Of a DNA stretch of 64,000 bases, positions 35,733 through 45,167 are shown one piece after another. Made by a program: the position numbers and the translations under genes. The DNA lies in the NCBI RefSeq assembly GCF_001720465.1, contig NZ_CP017113.1:806001-870000 (forward strand). The letters are read 5' to 3'. Below the pieces are notes generated by a model, which did not search any database, was not told the origin of the DNA, and worked only from the letters and a program-made list of their open reading frames with translations. The stretch is from Porphyrobacter sp. LM 6. GTDB taxonomy: Bacteria > Pseudomonadota > Alphaproteobacteria > Sphingomonadales > Sphingomonadaceae. Numbering within the stretch: position 1 is the first letter of the stretch; every line of letters begins with the position of its first letter.

Positions 35733-36242
35733 TCAGTCGAGGAAGCAGATCATCGCGCAGCGGCGGTCGGCGGGCAGGCCATCGTCGACTTCGTTCGCCA
35801 GTTCGCCTGCGAGGCGCGGGTGTGCGTCGAGCGCGGTGACTTCCTCGAAGCCGAGCCGGGCGTAGTACGGCCCGTTCCACGCAAGATCGCGAAAGGTGGT
35901 GAGGGTCAGCGCCTTGAAACCGGTGTTGCGCGCATCGATCATCGCCGCGCGCACCAGACCTGCGCCGATGCCGCGCCGTCCGAAGCGCGGATCGACATCC
36001 ATTTCCCAGATGTGGAGTTCGCGGCTGAAAGGTTCGGCAGCGAGAAAGCCGGCCATCTCCTCGCCCACGTGCGCGACCAGGCAATGCCCCCGGCGTATCA
36101 GGCGGCTATAATCGGCCTCTGAACGGGTGCGGGCGGGATCGATCGAGGGTTCATCGGCAAAGGCCACCGCCGCCGCGCGTTCAATCCCCGGCATCGCCGC
36201 TGCATCGGTGGCCCGCGCCAGCCGCAATGACCAGCCGGTCAC
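35733..36242 (-). CDS. GNAT family N-acetyltransferase
   Basis: A 169-residue acetyltransferase. The acetyl-CoA site is in VDPRFGRRGIGAGLVRAAM, and YYARLGFEEV closes the fold. The GTG start at 36242 overlaps the lptG stop (GTGA), so the gene is translationally coupled to the LPS-export genes; there is no other sign of a link to LPS. Confidence 0.83.
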   Translation of the reverse strand: MTGWSLRLARATDAAAMPGIERAAAVAFADEPSIDPARTRSEADYSRLIRRGHCLVAHVGEEMAGFLAAEPFSRELHIWEMDVDPRFGRRGIGAGLVRAAMIDARNTGFKALTLTTFRDLAWNGPYYARLGFEEVTALDAHPRLAGELANEVDDGLPADRRCAMICFLD

Positions 36243-37348
36243 TCCTCGGTCCGGATCAGCACCGTCTCGCCCAGAAGGACGAACAGCACGAAGGGCGCCC
36301 ATGCGGCGAGCAGCGGCGGGTAGCCGCCGAAGCTGCCCATCGCCAGTGCGGCATTGTCGACCACGAAATAGGCAAAGCCCAGCGCCATCCCGATGATCGC
36401 GCGCACGAACAATTGGCCCGAACGCGCAAGGCCGAAGGCGGCGATCGAGCCGAGCAGCGGCATCAACAGCGCCGATAGTGGGCCCGACAGACGATGCCAC
36501 CACTTGGCGCGCATCTCGTCGGTGTTGCGGCCTGCGGCTTCATAGGCGTCGATGCTGTCGGACAGCTCCCAGAAGCTCTGCGCATCGGCATCGACCGATT
36601 GCAGCATGATAGTCTCGGGGCTCAGGTCCTTGCCTACCACCAGCGTCGGCATGGTATCGGTGATCGCCCCTGCTACATCGAAGCGGGCGGCCTTTTCGAG
36701 CCGCCATCCGGGCGCAGCGAAGGTCGCGCGGGGGCTGCGGATCTGTTCGCGGATAATCCCGCCCGGCGCGCGTTCGTACCAGGTTACGCCCGAGAGCACG
36801 ATGTCCTTGCCCGATCCGGTCAGTGCTGCGGCGGAGAGAATGTTCGTACCATCTGTCAGATAGACATTGGCACGCGTCCCGCCTGCGCCGGCCGACGGTG
36901 TCGGGATCGGCCCGTATTCTGCCGCTTCCCATGCCTTGAGCGTCCCGTTGGCGCGGGTGACGACGCGTTCGTTGAAGCCGAAGCTGACGATCGAAACCAC
37001 TGCCGCCGTCAGCAGCAGGGGGGAGAGCACCTGATGGGCCGAAAGCCCGGCGGCCTTCATCGCCACCACCTCGCTGTTCTGGTTCAGCGTCACCAGCGTG
37101 ATCAGCGTCGCCAGCAGCACGGAATAGGGCAGGAAGCGCGATATCAGCTGCGGCAGGCGCAGCCCGGCATAGCGCAGCACCTCGCCCTGTCCGTTGCCGG
37201 GGTAGGCGAGGATGTCGCCGGTCGCCGACAGCAGGTCGAGCATCAGCAGCACCAGCACCAGCATGACGAGCACCGCGAAGATGCGCATCACGAACATCTT
37301 CGCCAGATACAGCGTCAGCGTGCGCGAGGGGAAGAAATCGAGCTGCAT
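36239..37348 (-). CDS. lptG: LPS export ABC transporter permease LptG
   Basis: A 369-residue inner-membrane permease of the LptB2FG complex, which extracts LPS and passes it to LptC/A. The LptF/G (YjgP/YjgQ) fold shows an N-terminal transmembrane pair, EVVAMKAAGLSAHQVLSP (the coupling helix to LptB), a periplasmic beta-jellyroll in the middle, and three C-terminal helices. It follows lptF by 6 bp. Confidence 0.92.
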   Translation of the reverse strand: MQLDFFPSRTLTLYLAKMFVMRIFAVLVMLVLVLLMLDLLSATGDILAYPGNGQGEVLRYAGLRLPQLISRFLPYSVLLATLITLVTLNQNSEVVAMKAAGLSAHQVLSPLLLTAAVVSIVSFGFNERVVTRANGTLKAWEAAEYGPIPTPSAGAGGTRANVYLTDGTNILSAAALTGSGKDIVLSGVTWYERAPGGIIREQIRSPRATFAAPGWRLEKAARFDVAGAITDTMPTLVVGKDLSPETIMLQSVDADAQSFWELSDSIDAYEAAGRNTDEMRAKWWHRLSGPLSALLMPLLGSIAAFGLARSGQLFVRAIIGMALGFAYFVVDNAALAMGSFGGYPPLLAAWAPFVLFVLLGETVLIRTEE

Positions 37349-37354
37349 GAAGAC

Positions 37355-38596
37355 CTATTCCGCCGGGGCGGTCTCCGCTGGAGGACGGTAGGCGCGCGGC
37401 GCGCGGCGGACAAACAGCTTGCCGAGCCGCTTCGATAGCTTGGCGAAGGCCATTTCCAGCGCGCCGATCGCCTGCCCGCCGGGGACATAGGCGACGCGGT
37501 AATACATCCAAACGATCAGCGCCGCGAACAACACGAACGGCACCCACAGCGCCAACACCGGATCAATGCGACCCAGCGCGCCGACATCCTCGCCGTATTG
37601 ATTGATCTTGTGATAGGCGACCACCATGATGATCGACACGAACACGCCGAGCGCGCTGGTCGATCGCTTGGGCGGGATCGCGAGCGCCACCGCCAGCAGC
37701 GGCATCAGGAACATCATCACGATTTCCACCAGCCGGAAGTGGAAACTGGCGAGGCTCGCATCGCGGGCTTGCGGCGGGCTGCGCTCGCCCCAGCCGATCT
37801 GCAGCAATTCGGGCAGGATGTATTCGCGGGTCTTGTCGCCGCGGGCGCGGAACGCCTCGATCGCGGGCAGATCGATCGGCAAGTCGTGACGGCTGAAGCT
37901 GAGCACACGCGGGGTCTGCCCCTTCATGCCCGTGTCCTGGATGATCGTGCCTTCGGTCAGGCGCAGGATGATCGTATCGGGATTGTCGCGCGTGGCGAGG
38001 AACGCGCCCTCGCGCGCGCTGATCGAGAGCACCTGTCCCTGCTTGTTCGAGACCCGGGCAAAAATGCCGATCAGTCGGCGGCCTTCATCCTCGCTCTCTT
38101 CGATACGTAGCGCCATGCGGTCGGCCAGCGTGGTGAATTCGCCGACCTTGATCGACGCTCCAAGCGCGCCCGAGCGCAGCTCGTATTCCATCTGTTCGTA
38201 GTAGTAGCGGCTGATCGGCTGGATATAGAACACCAGCGCGATATTGACTCCGACCAGCAGCAGCGTGATCGCATAGGGCATCCGCAGTAGCCGGTTGTAG
38301 GACAACCCGACTGCACGCATTGTGTCGAGCTCGGACGAGGTCGCGAGTTTTCGGAACGCGAGCAGCACGCCCAGCAGCAGCCCGAGCGGGATCGCAAGGC
38401 TGGCATATTCGGGGATCAGCGCACCGAGCATTTTGAACACCACGCCCACCGGTCCGCCTTCGACCGCGACGAAATCGAACAGCCGCAGCATCTTGTCGAG
38501 CATCAGCAGCGATGCGGCGAGCGCAAACACGCCCAGCATCGGCACGACCGTGAGCCGCAGGATATAGCGGTCGATGCTGGAGATCGGTTGCTGCAC
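37355..38596 (-). CDS. lptF: LPS export ABC transporter permease LptF
   Basis: A 413-residue partner permease of LptG. The start IDRYILRLTVVPMLGVFALA and the coupling region LATSSELDTMRAVGLSYNRLL are typical. The periplasmic jellyroll covers about residues 130-260, followed by the C-terminal helices and a longer basic tail rich in proline. It lies 92 bp downstream of clpS and directly upstream of lptG. Confidence 0.92.
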   Translation of the reverse strand: MQQPISSIDRYILRLTVVPMLGVFALAASLLMLDKMLRLFDFVAVEGGPVGVVFKMLGALIPEYASLAIPLGLLLGVLLAFRKLATSSELDTMRAVGLSYNRLLRMPYAITLLLVGVNIALVFYIQPISRYYYEQMEYELRSGALGASIKVGEFTTLADRMALRIEESEDEGRRLIGIFARVSNKQGQVLSISAREGAFLATRDNPDTIILRLTEGTIIQDTGMKGQTPRVLSFSRHDLPIDLPAIEAFRARGDKTREYILPELLQIGWGERSPPQARDASLASFHFRLVEIVMMFLMPLLAVALAIPPKRSTSALGVFVSIIMVVAYHKINQYGEDVGALGRIDPVLALWVPFVLFAALIVWMYYRVAYVPGGQAIGALEMAFAKLSKRLGKLFVRRAPRAYRPPAETAPAE

Positions 38597-38688
38597 GTGA
38601 GGTCGTTTCCGTCGAATGCGCGAAGGCCCCTATGCCCTAGCGCGTCCGACCTCGCGCGTCATGCCCTCAATTGCATGGCGACCGGCGC

Positions 38689-39093
38689 TTACGCCTGTTC
38701 GAGCGTGCATTGCAGCGGGTGCTGGTTCTGGCGGGCGAAGTCCATCACCTGATTGACCTTGGTTTCGGCCACTTCATAGGTGAACACGCCGCATACCCCC
38801 ACGCCGCGCTGGTGGACGTGCAGCATTACGCGGGTGGCCTGTTCCAGATCCATGCCGAAAAAGCGCTTCAGCACCATCACCACGAATTCCATCGGGGTGT
38901 AATCGTCGTTGAGCATCAGCACCTTGTACTGGCTCGGCTTCTTGGCCTTGGCGCGGGTTTTGGTGGCAACACCGACCTGATCCTGTCCGCCAGTGCCCTT
39001 GCCGCCGTCCTCGTCCTCTGCGCGCACGATCAGGCCGAGCGGCACAGGCAGCGCAGCGCTTTCGGCAAGCGTCGGAGAGATGCGAATGGACAT
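38689..39093 (-). CDS. clpS: ATP-dependent Clp protease adaptor ClpS
   Basis: A 134-residue N-end-rule adaptor that hands substrates to ClpA. The core begins [20 protein letters not shown] (the [10 protein letters not shown] binding-pocket motif) and includes [24 protein letters not shown]. The N-terminal extension of about 55 residues is variable and basic. It precedes lptF on the same strand. Confidence 0.94.
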   Translation of the reverse strand: MSIRISPTLAESAALPVPLGLIVRAEDEDGGKGTGGQDQVGVATKTRAKAKKPSQYKVLMLNDDYTPMEFVVMVLKRFFGMDLEQATRVMLHVHQRGVGVCGVFTYEVAETKVNQVMDFARQNQHPLQCTLEQA

Positions 39094-39164
39094 GAGCCCC
39101 CATTATGGGATTCGCGCGCTGTGGTGCAAGCAATTGGTGCGAATTGTTTGGCGAGGCACGCTGC

Positions 39165-39202
39165 GTAAAGAAAAGGCCGGCCAGACTCGCGTCTGGCCGG
39201 CC
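39165..39202 (-). terminator. Intrinsic terminator of the phasin gene
   Basis: Perfect 12-bp stem GGCCGGCCAGAC/GTCTGGCCGGCC (39175-39186 and 39191-39202) with a 4-base loop. On the minus strand it is followed by TTTTCTTT. Confidence 0.88.
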
Positions 39203-39275
39203 GGCGCCTTTCGGCGCGCTCTCGTGAACCGGGTTGGGAGAGAGAGGAGAGAGGCCCGGTCCAGGAACTTGTAGC

Positions 39276-40067
39276 TTACGCAGCCTTGCCGAACTTCTCA
39301 GCTGCGACGCTGACGCGGTTCGAAATCGGAGCGAATGCATCGTTGTAGAGCTTCACCCAGGCTTCGGTACGCTTCGAGCCGAACGAAACCAGCGCGTCGA
39401 AGTTGCGACGGGCGAGTTCGCCCTGCAGCTGGAACAGTTCGGTCGGCGACTTCACGGCGACAACCTTCTTGGCGTCGGCGGTAACGGTTTCGATCACGGT
39501 CTTGCCGGTTTCGAGGTCGCTGCGGACGATGTCCTGGGCGCCGGCGAAGAAGATCTTGCCGCTTTCAACGACGGCGTCGACGTTCGCCTTGCCGAATTCG
39601 CCGGCTTCGCTCGCGAGCACGGTGGTCTTGGCGTAAGCGGTCTTCGCACGGGTCTGGACGTCGGCGAGCACTTCCTTGGCGGTCGCGGTGATGTCGGTCT
39701 TCTTGGCAGTGGCCATGATGGTATCCTTGAGCTTGATGACGGGATTGGTCTTGGGTGCAGCGGCGGGCTTGGCGGCCTTCGGGGCAGCCTTCTTCGCCAG
39801 CACCGGCTTCTTGACCGGAGTCTTCTTGGTCGCCGCCTTCTTGACGGTCTTGGCAGCAGCCTTCTTGACCGGGGTCGCCTTCTTGGCGGCCGGGGCCTTC
39901 TTCGGCGCTACGATCTTCTTGGCAGCCGGCACCGGCTTTGCTGCAGGAGCAGCCTTGGGCGCTTCTGCGGCCTTGGCCGATGCTTCGGCATAGGCCTTTT
40001 CAGCGGCGGCATCGATCTTGGCGACCACCGGCTTGGCTTCGACTGCTTTGGTTTCAACTTCGGACAT
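39276..40067 (-). CDS. Phasin family protein with a lysine/alanine/proline-rich N-terminal domain
   Basis: A 263-residue protein. The C-terminal half (about residues 115-255) is a Phasin_2 domain that coats PHA granules (SGKIFFAGAQDIVRSDLETG, SPTELFQLQGELARRNFD). The first 110 residues are a low-complexity AAKK/PVKK stretch like histone H1 or AlgP, which suggests DNA or RNA binding. It lies 145 bp downstream of phaC with its own AT-rich promoter region, and phaC has its own terminator, so the two are probably separate transcripts. Confidence 0.88.
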   Translation of the reverse strand: MSEVETKAVEAKPVVAKIDAAAEKAYAEASAKAAEAPKAAPAAKPVPAAKKIVAPKKAPAAKKATPVKKAAAKTVKKAATKKTPVKKPVLAKKAAPKAAKPAAAPKTNPVIKLKDTIMATAKKTDITATAKEVLADVQTRAKTAYAKTTVLASEAGEFGKANVDAVVESGKIFFAGAQDIVRSDLETGKTVIETVTADAKKVVAVKSPTELFQLQGELARRNFDALVSFGSKRTEAWVKLYNDAFAPISNRVSVAAEKFGKAA

Positions 40068-40172
40068 GACGACCTCGCTTCATGTTGCACTGCACAAAAT
40101 AGGCATTGCAGCTGCGAAGTCAAGCATTTTTGTGCAGCGCACAATAAATGATTAAAACGATGTTTTATATAT

Positions 40173-40199
40173 AAAAAGCCCGACCTGTACCGACGGGCC
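40173..40199 (-). terminator. Likely intrinsic terminator of phaC
   Basis: On the minus strand a stem GCCCG/CGGGC (40098-side at 40194-40198 pairing with 40078-side at 40178-40182) is followed directly by TTTTT and further AT-rich sequence. Confidence 0.6.
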
Positions 40200-40212
40200 G
40201 CCAAAGAATCGT

Positions 40213-42129
40213 CTAACGGGTCTTCACATATCGGCCCGGAGCATCCTCGATCACGGTGTCACCCTTGCTGCCCGGCACGCGCTTGCCTTTGGCCGGAACG
40301 CGGGCATCTGACTGGCGGTGGAGCCATTCGAGCCAGTGCGGCCACCAGCTCCCCGGATGCTCGGTCGCACCTTTGACGAAGTCCTTGAGCGAAGGTGCGG
40401 CGCTGTCGCCGACCCAATACTGGTACTTGCCCGCAGAAGGCGGGTTGACCACGCCTGCGATATGGCCCGAGCCAGCCAGCAGGAATTCCATCGGGCCGGT
40501 AAAGTGGCGGGTGATCCGCCACACGCTTTCGGCCGGTGCGATATGATCCTCGCGGCCCGCCTGGACAAAGCTGGGCGTGGCGACCCGCGTCAGGTCGATC
40601 GGTGTACCATCCGCCTCCAGCGCGTCTGGCACAACCAGCTTGTTGTCGCGATAAAGGTCCCGCAGATAGGAATTGTGCCACTTGGAGGGTAGGTTGGTGA
40701 CGTCACCATTCCAGTGGAGCAGGTCGAAGGCCGGATAGTCCTCGCCCAGCAAGTAGTTGTTGACCACGTAGTTCCAGATCAGATCGCGGCCACGCAGCGC
40801 GTTGAAGGTGGCGGCGAGATAGCGCCCGTCGAGATAGCCCTGCGGCGAGAGCTGCCCGATCATCTCGAGCTGGCCTTCATCGATGAAATGCTTGAGGTCG
40901 CCGCTTTTCTCGAAATCGACCTGCGCGGTGAAGAAGGTCGCGGACTTCACCTTGTCCGCCTGGCCGCGCCGCGACAGCACGGCCAGAGTTGCAGCCAGCG
41001 TGGTGCCGGCGACGCAGTAGCCGATGGTGTGAACCGACGGCACATCGAGCCGGGCGCGAACATGGTCGATCGCCTCGATCTGGGCGCGGATGTAATCATC
41101 CCACACGATATCGGCCATCGTCTCGTCCGCGCTCTTCCAGCTGACGACAAAGACAGAGATGCCCTGATCCACCGCCCACTTGATGAAGCTCTTCTTGGGC
41201 GTGAGGTCGAGGATGTAGAACCGGTTGATCCACGGCGGGAAGATCACCAGCGGCACTTCCAGCACGTCTTCCGTCGAGGGCGAATACTGGATCAGCTGGT
41301 AGAGTGGGGTTTCGTGCACCACCTTGCCCGGGCTCGCCGCAAGGTTCTCGCCCAGACGGAAGGCGTCGGGATCGGTGTGGGTCAGCTGTCCGCGCTTCAG
41401 ATCGTTGATAAGGTGCTGCATCCCGCGCACCAGATTGGCGCCCTTGGTGTCGACCGTGCGCTTCAGCACCACAGGGTTCAGGGCAAGGAAATTGTCCGGG
41501 CTCATCGCTTCGGCGAGCGCGCTTACCGCGAATTCAAGCTGCTGGCGCTTCACCGGATCGAGCCCCTCCATCCCCTTCACGCTGGTACGGAAATAGTCGG
41601 CGATCATCAGATAGGTCTGATGCAGCAGCAGGAAGGCCGGATGCTCGCGCCATGCCGGATCGGCAAAGCGCCGGTCAGACTTCGGCAGCGCGCCAGCCTC
41701 GGGTGCTTCCGACATCTTGCCGCCTGTCGCACCCGCAACCACGCTCTGCATGACCCCCGACCACAGCTGCATCTGGTCCTGCGCGAGCTTGGCCGAGGCC
41801 TCGAACAGCCCTTTGGGCATCTGGCCAAGCATGCCCTGCGAGATCGTCAGCCATTGGGCCGGATCGATCGGATTGGCGCCCTTGGCCGCCTTCTCAGCCG
41901 CTGCGGTGGCCTGATGCGTGGCGAAATCGAGCCACAACTGCTGGAGCTGCGCGCCGATTGCCGCCCATTCGCCCAGATCACCGGCATTCATGCCTTGTCC
42001 GAACACCGAATCCAGCCCCTTGCCCGACATCATGCCGCGCATCGCTTCGCCCTGCATGTCGAAGAAGCCCTTGAGACTTTCTCCCGCCGCCGCCATCGTG
42101 GCTGCCATCGGGTCGGTATCGTCTGCCAT
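40213..42129 (-). CDS. phaC: Class I poly(3-hydroxyalkanoate) synthase
   Basis: A 638-residue polymerase that joins 3-hydroxyacyl-CoA units into PHA. The lipase-like box GYCVAGT has the nucleophile Cys 372. The catalytic Asp is in GREDHIAP and the His in SGHIAGVVNPP. WKSADETM and FNALRGRDLIW are class I features. The start ATG 42129 begins MADDTDPMAATM; the long open frame further upstream is antisense to the aminotransferase gene. The phasin gene follows, and the aminotransferase is divergent. Confidence 0.94.
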   Translation of the reverse strand: MADDTDPMAATMAAAGESLKGFFDMQGEAMRGMMSGKGLDSVFGQGMNAGDLGEWAAIGAQLQQLWLDFATHQATAAAEKAAKGANPIDPAQWLTISQGMLGQMPKGLFEASAKLAQDQMQLWSGVMQSVVAGATGGKMSEAPEAGALPKSDRRFADPAWREHPAFLLLHQTYLMIADYFRTSVKGMEGLDPVKRQQLEFAVSALAEAMSPDNFLALNPVVLKRTVDTKGANLVRGMQHLINDLKRGQLTHTDPDAFRLGENLAASPGKVVHETPLYQLIQYSPSTEDVLEVPLVIFPPWINRFYILDLTPKKSFIKWAVDQGISVFVVSWKSADETMADIVWDDYIRAQIEAIDHVRARLDVPSVHTIGYCVAGTTLAATLAVLSRRGQADKVKSATFFTAQVDFEKSGDLKHFIDEGQLEMIGQLSPQGYLDGRYLAATFNALRGRDLIWNYVVNNYLLGEDYPAFDLLHWNGDVTNLPSKWHNSYLRDLYRDNKLVVPDALEADGTPIDLTRVATPSFVQAGREDHIAPAESVWRITRHFTGPMEFLLAGSGHIAGVVNPPSAGKYQYWVGDSAAPSLKDFVKGATEHPGSWWPHWLEWLHRQSDARVPAKGKRVPGSKGDTVIEDAPGRYVKTR

Positions 42130-42288
42130 GGCCTGAACTGTCCCTTGTTCGCTGTGCTGCTTAGTAGTGCCGACAATTGCAGCTTGCCGCAATTGCCGAA
42201 AACGCCTTCCCACCGCCTGCGAACTTCGCCTAGGGAGAAAACTGCGCTGCACTGCATCAAGGCCGCGCAAGACAAGGTGATGACGACG

Positions 42289-43488
42289 ATGAATGACCAG
42301 TTCTATCGCATGAAGCGGATGCCCCCGTATGTGATCGCGGAGGTCAATGCCATGCGTCATGCCGCCCGGCTGGCAGGGCAGGACATCATCGACCTTGGCA
42401 TGGGCAACCCCGATCAGCCCCCGCCGCAGCACGTCATCGACAAGCTGTGCGAGGTTGCAGCCAAGCCTGATGCGCATGGCTATTCGCAGTCCAAGGGCAT
42501 CCCGGGTCTGCGCCGTGCACAGGCGGGATATTACGCGCGCCGCTTCGGGGTCGAGCTTGATCCCGAGACCGAAGTGGTTGTCACGATGGGTTCGAAAGAG
42601 GGTCTCTCGAGCCTCGCCACCGCGATCATCGCGCCGGGCGACGTGGTGCTCGCGCCCAACCCGTCCTACCCGATCCACACCTTCGGCTTCATCATTGCGG
42701 GCGCGACGATCCGCTCGGTGCCGACCACGCCGGACGAACATTACTGGGAATCGCTCGAGCGGGCGATGAATTACACTGTCCCGCGGCCCAGCGTGCTGGT
42801 GGTCAGCTACCCCTCCAACCCCACCGCCGAAACGGTCGAGCTGCCGTTCTACGAGCGGTTGGTGGCCTGGGCGAAGGAGAATCAGGTCTGGGTCGTGAGC
42901 GATCTGGCCTATTCCGAGCTCTATTTCGACGGCAAGCCGACGCGCTCTATCATGGAAGTGCCGGGCGCGAAGGATGTCGCGATCGAATTCACCTCGATGT
43001 CGAAGACCTATTCGATGGCCGGCTGGCGCATGGGCTTTGCGGTGGGCAACCGCCAGCTCATCGCCGCGCTGACCCGGGTGAAGTCCTATCTCGATTACGG
43101 CGCCTTCACGCCGATACAGGCTGCGGCCTGCGCGGCATTGAACGGGCCGCAGGACATCATCGACACCAACCGCGAGCTTTACCACAAGCGCCGCGACGTG
43201 ATGGTCGAGGCATTCGGCCGTGCGGGCTGGGAGATCCCCGCGCCGCCCGCCTCGATGTTCGCCTGGGCACCGCTGCCCCCGGCCTTGAAGTCGATGGGCA
43301 GCCTCGAATTCTCCAAGCAACTCCTGACCCAGGCGCAGGTCGCCGTGGCACCGGGCGTGGGCTACGGCGAAAACGGTGAAGGCTATGTCCGCATCGCGAT
43401 GGTCGAGAACGAGCAGCGGCTTCGCCAGGCCGCCCGCAACATCAAGCGATATCTGCAGTCAGTTGGCGTCAACAGCTCGGCAGCGTGA
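42289..43488 (+). CDS. Pyridoxal-phosphate aminotransferase (AlaC / LL-DAP aminotransferase-like)
   Basis: A 399-residue class I/II aminotransferase. The PLP lysine is in SMSKTYSMAGWRMGFAVGN, and substrate and cofactor contacts are in LGMGNPDQPPP and YPSNPTAETVE. Members of this group in alphaproteobacteria are annotated alanine-forming AlaC or LL-diaminopimelate aminotransferase; sequence alone does not separate them. ATG 42289 (MNDQFYRMKRMPPYVIAEVN) fits homologues; ATG 42280 is possible. It is divergent from phaC. Confidence 0.88.
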   Translation: MNDQFYRMKRMPPYVIAEVNAMRHAARLAGQDIIDLGMGNPDQPPPQHVIDKLCEVAAKPDAHGYSQSKGIPGLRRAQAGYYARRFGVELDPETEVVVTMGSKEGLSSLATAIIAPGDVVLAPNPSYPIHTFGFIIAGATIRSVPTTPDEHYWESLERAMNYTVPRPSVLVVSYPSNPTAETVELPFYERLVAWAKENQVWVVSDLAYSELYFDGKPTRSIMEVPGAKDVAIEFTSMSKTYSMAGWRMGFAVGNRQLIAALTRVKSYLDYGAFTPIQAAACAALNGPQDIIDTNRELYHKRRDVMVEAFGRAGWEIPAPPASMFAWAPLPPALKSMGSLEFSKQLLTQAQVAVAPGVGYGENGEGYVRIAMVENEQRLRQAARNIKRYLQSVGVNSSAA

Positions 43489-43608
43489 GCGTTCACATCA
43501 TCGTCGTTCGACGAACTGAAAGCATTTCTTGTCCAAAATGGAAGAAATCTCGTCCCGTTTACGCTAACTTGTCTGTAAACAGGGACTGATTGCCGAAGGA
43601 GATGCCTC

Positions 43609-44226
43609 ATGTCGTCCGGAGCCGCACGGCGGCTGACCGACAGACAGCGCGCTGTGATGGAGCGCATCGATCGTCGCCTGCCGATCAAGGTCATCGCGTC
43701 GGAACTCGGCGTATCTGAAACCCGCATCAATCAGCATATCCGTGCGCTGAAGGACGTTTATCAGGCCGGCAGCCTTGGCGATTTGGTCGAGAACTATCGC
43801 GCCACTCTCCCGGCGGAACCGGCACCGTCTGATGCTGTGCAAGCATCGGTTGCAGATAGGCTCGGCATTGTTGCGGATGCAGATTTGCCCAAGCCCTTCA
43901 GCGAAGCTGCATACACAAATTATCAGATTAACCCCGCCGCCGATCTTGCCGATTTCGGTGGGCGGGACGACCCGGGCCGACTGGTCATGAGCGATGCGAT
44001 GCCCCTGTTCGAGCAGGTGCCGTGGCTCAGACCGGGCGAGCCGCGGGTGGTCCCCGGAGTGCTCGATGGGGAACATGCTGTTCTGCTTCGTCTGGGCGCC
44101 ATTGTGGGGATTGCTTCGGGCATCCTTGCAGCGGTGGTGTTGACTGTCACCGCCGCTATGGCACTCAGCAATGCGATGAATGGCAAGGCCACCGTCTCTG
44201 TAGAGGAAACTCAGGTCACCGGTTGA
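43609..44226 (+). CDS. Membrane-tethered LuxR-type HTH protein
   Basis: A 205-residue protein with a LuxR/sigma-4-like helix-turn-helix at residues 9-60 (LTDRQRAVMERI, IKVIASELGVSETRINQHIR), a linker of about 100 residues, and a single C-terminal transmembrane helix (about 165-190). The DNA-binding end would face the cytoplasm. There is no recognisable sensor domain. It begins a group of four or five small poorly known genes, and I do not recognise a characterised relative. Confidence 0.75.
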   Translation: MSSGAARRLTDRQRAVMERIDRRLPIKVIASELGVSETRINQHIRALKDVYQAGSLGDLVENYRATLPAEPAPSDAVQASVADRLGIVADADLPKPFSEAAYTNYQINPAADLADFGGRDDPGRLVMSDAMPLFEQVPWLRPGEPRVVPGVLDGEHAVLLRLGAIVGIASGILAAVVLTVTAAMALSNAMNGKATVSVEETQVTG

Positions 44227-44252
44227 GCACCGGTCGGCCGCGGAGAATGACC

Positions 44253-44597
44253 ATGAACGACCGTATCCTTGCCGACGCGCACCAACTCAAGAAGCTGGTC
44301 CGCGAAGCCGAAGCCATCGCCGATGAATCGATCATCGCCATGGCCCGTCTGAAGCAGGCCATGCTGGCAGCGCGCCAGAACCCCGAAGTCGAAGTCCACA
44401 CCGGTCAGCGCGCGCTGATGCGGCTGACCGAAGCCGAAAGCCAGGCTCTGGCGATGTCGACCAACCTGCTGCGCGTGCATGACGAACTCAGCAAGGTCGC
44501 CCGCGTTCACGCTGGCGGTGAAACTGGGATTCCCACCGAAGTGCCGGCCGATGCGACCATGCGGACCGGATCCGAGCTGGAACGCGCTGCAGCGTGA
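44253..44597 (+). CDS. Hypothetical helical protein
   Basis: A 114-residue, probably all-helical soluble protein (MNDRILADAHQLKKLVREAE...). ATG 44253 has GGAG seven bases upstream, better than the ATG at 44247. It follows the membrane-tethered HTH gene by 26 bp and is probably in the same transcript. No family is recognised. Confidence 0.7.
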   Translation: MNDRILADAHQLKKLVREAEAIADESIIAMARLKQAMLAARQNPEVEVHTGQRALMRLTEAESQALAMSTNLLRVHDELSKVARVHAGGETGIPTEVPADATMRTGSELERAAA

Positions 44598-44611
44598 CCA
44601 TCCAGTAGACA

Positions 44612-45097
44612 ATGCTCGAACTGTTCAACGCCTATCGTGGTGACGTGCAACATATAGCCAGCGTCTTTCTGGCGCTGGCGATATGGCGCTATGGCGGTGC
44701 GCCCGAACGCTGGCTGATCGCGATTTTCGTGGTTACGATGGTTGTGCCGATCAGAGGTTTCGAATGGCTCGATTTCGGGCAGATCGCGTTCGGTAGTTAT
44801 GCCTGGGTCTATGTCGCTTTGGACATTATTGCGGGCATCGGTTTTGTGGCCGTCGCTCTCAACGCTAATCGCAATTATCCGCTGTGGGTGGCCGGATTCC
44901 AGCTCGTGGCGATCAGCGCCCATGCGGTAAAAGCTCTCGTTGATACGGTGTCGCCGCTGGCGTACCTGATTCTCGCGTCAGGACCGTCCTATTGCCAACT
45001 CGCGCTGATTTTCGGCGGGTTTGTGCGCCACCGGATGCGGCTGCGGGTATTCGGGCCCTACCGCGCCTGGCGCGCACCGATGCCGCTTGCGCGATAG
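44612..45097 (+). CDS. Hypothetical membrane protein, about five helices
   Basis: A 161-residue integral membrane protein with hydrophobic stretches at about residues 14-25, 34-50, 62-85, 90-108 and 113-137 and a basic tail. It starts 14 bp after the preceding gene. I recognise no family, and its base composition is a little lower in GC than its surroundings. Confidence 0.65.
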   Translation: MLELFNAYRGDVQHIASVFLALAIWRYGGAPERWLIAIFVVTMVVPIRGFEWLDFGQIAFGSYAWVYVALDIIAGIGFVAVALNANRNYPLWVAGFQLVAISAHAVKALVDTVSPLAYLILASGPSYCQLALIFGGFVRHRMRLRVFGPYRAWRAPMPLAR

Positions 45098-45167
45098 CGG
45101 TTCGCCATGGCCCCTTGCGGGCCTGATCCGCGCTCATGCTTCCGCCAGATCAGGAGATTGTCCCGCC

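Noticed and set aside
40714..42288. Upstream part of the open frame that contains the aminotransferase
   Set aside because: It is antisense to phaC; aminotransferase homology begins at 42289.
43540..43570. EcfG-like promoter before the membrane-tethered HTH gene
   Set aside because: A CGTTT is present but no GGAAC at 16-17 bases; the nearest GGAAG is 11 bases away.
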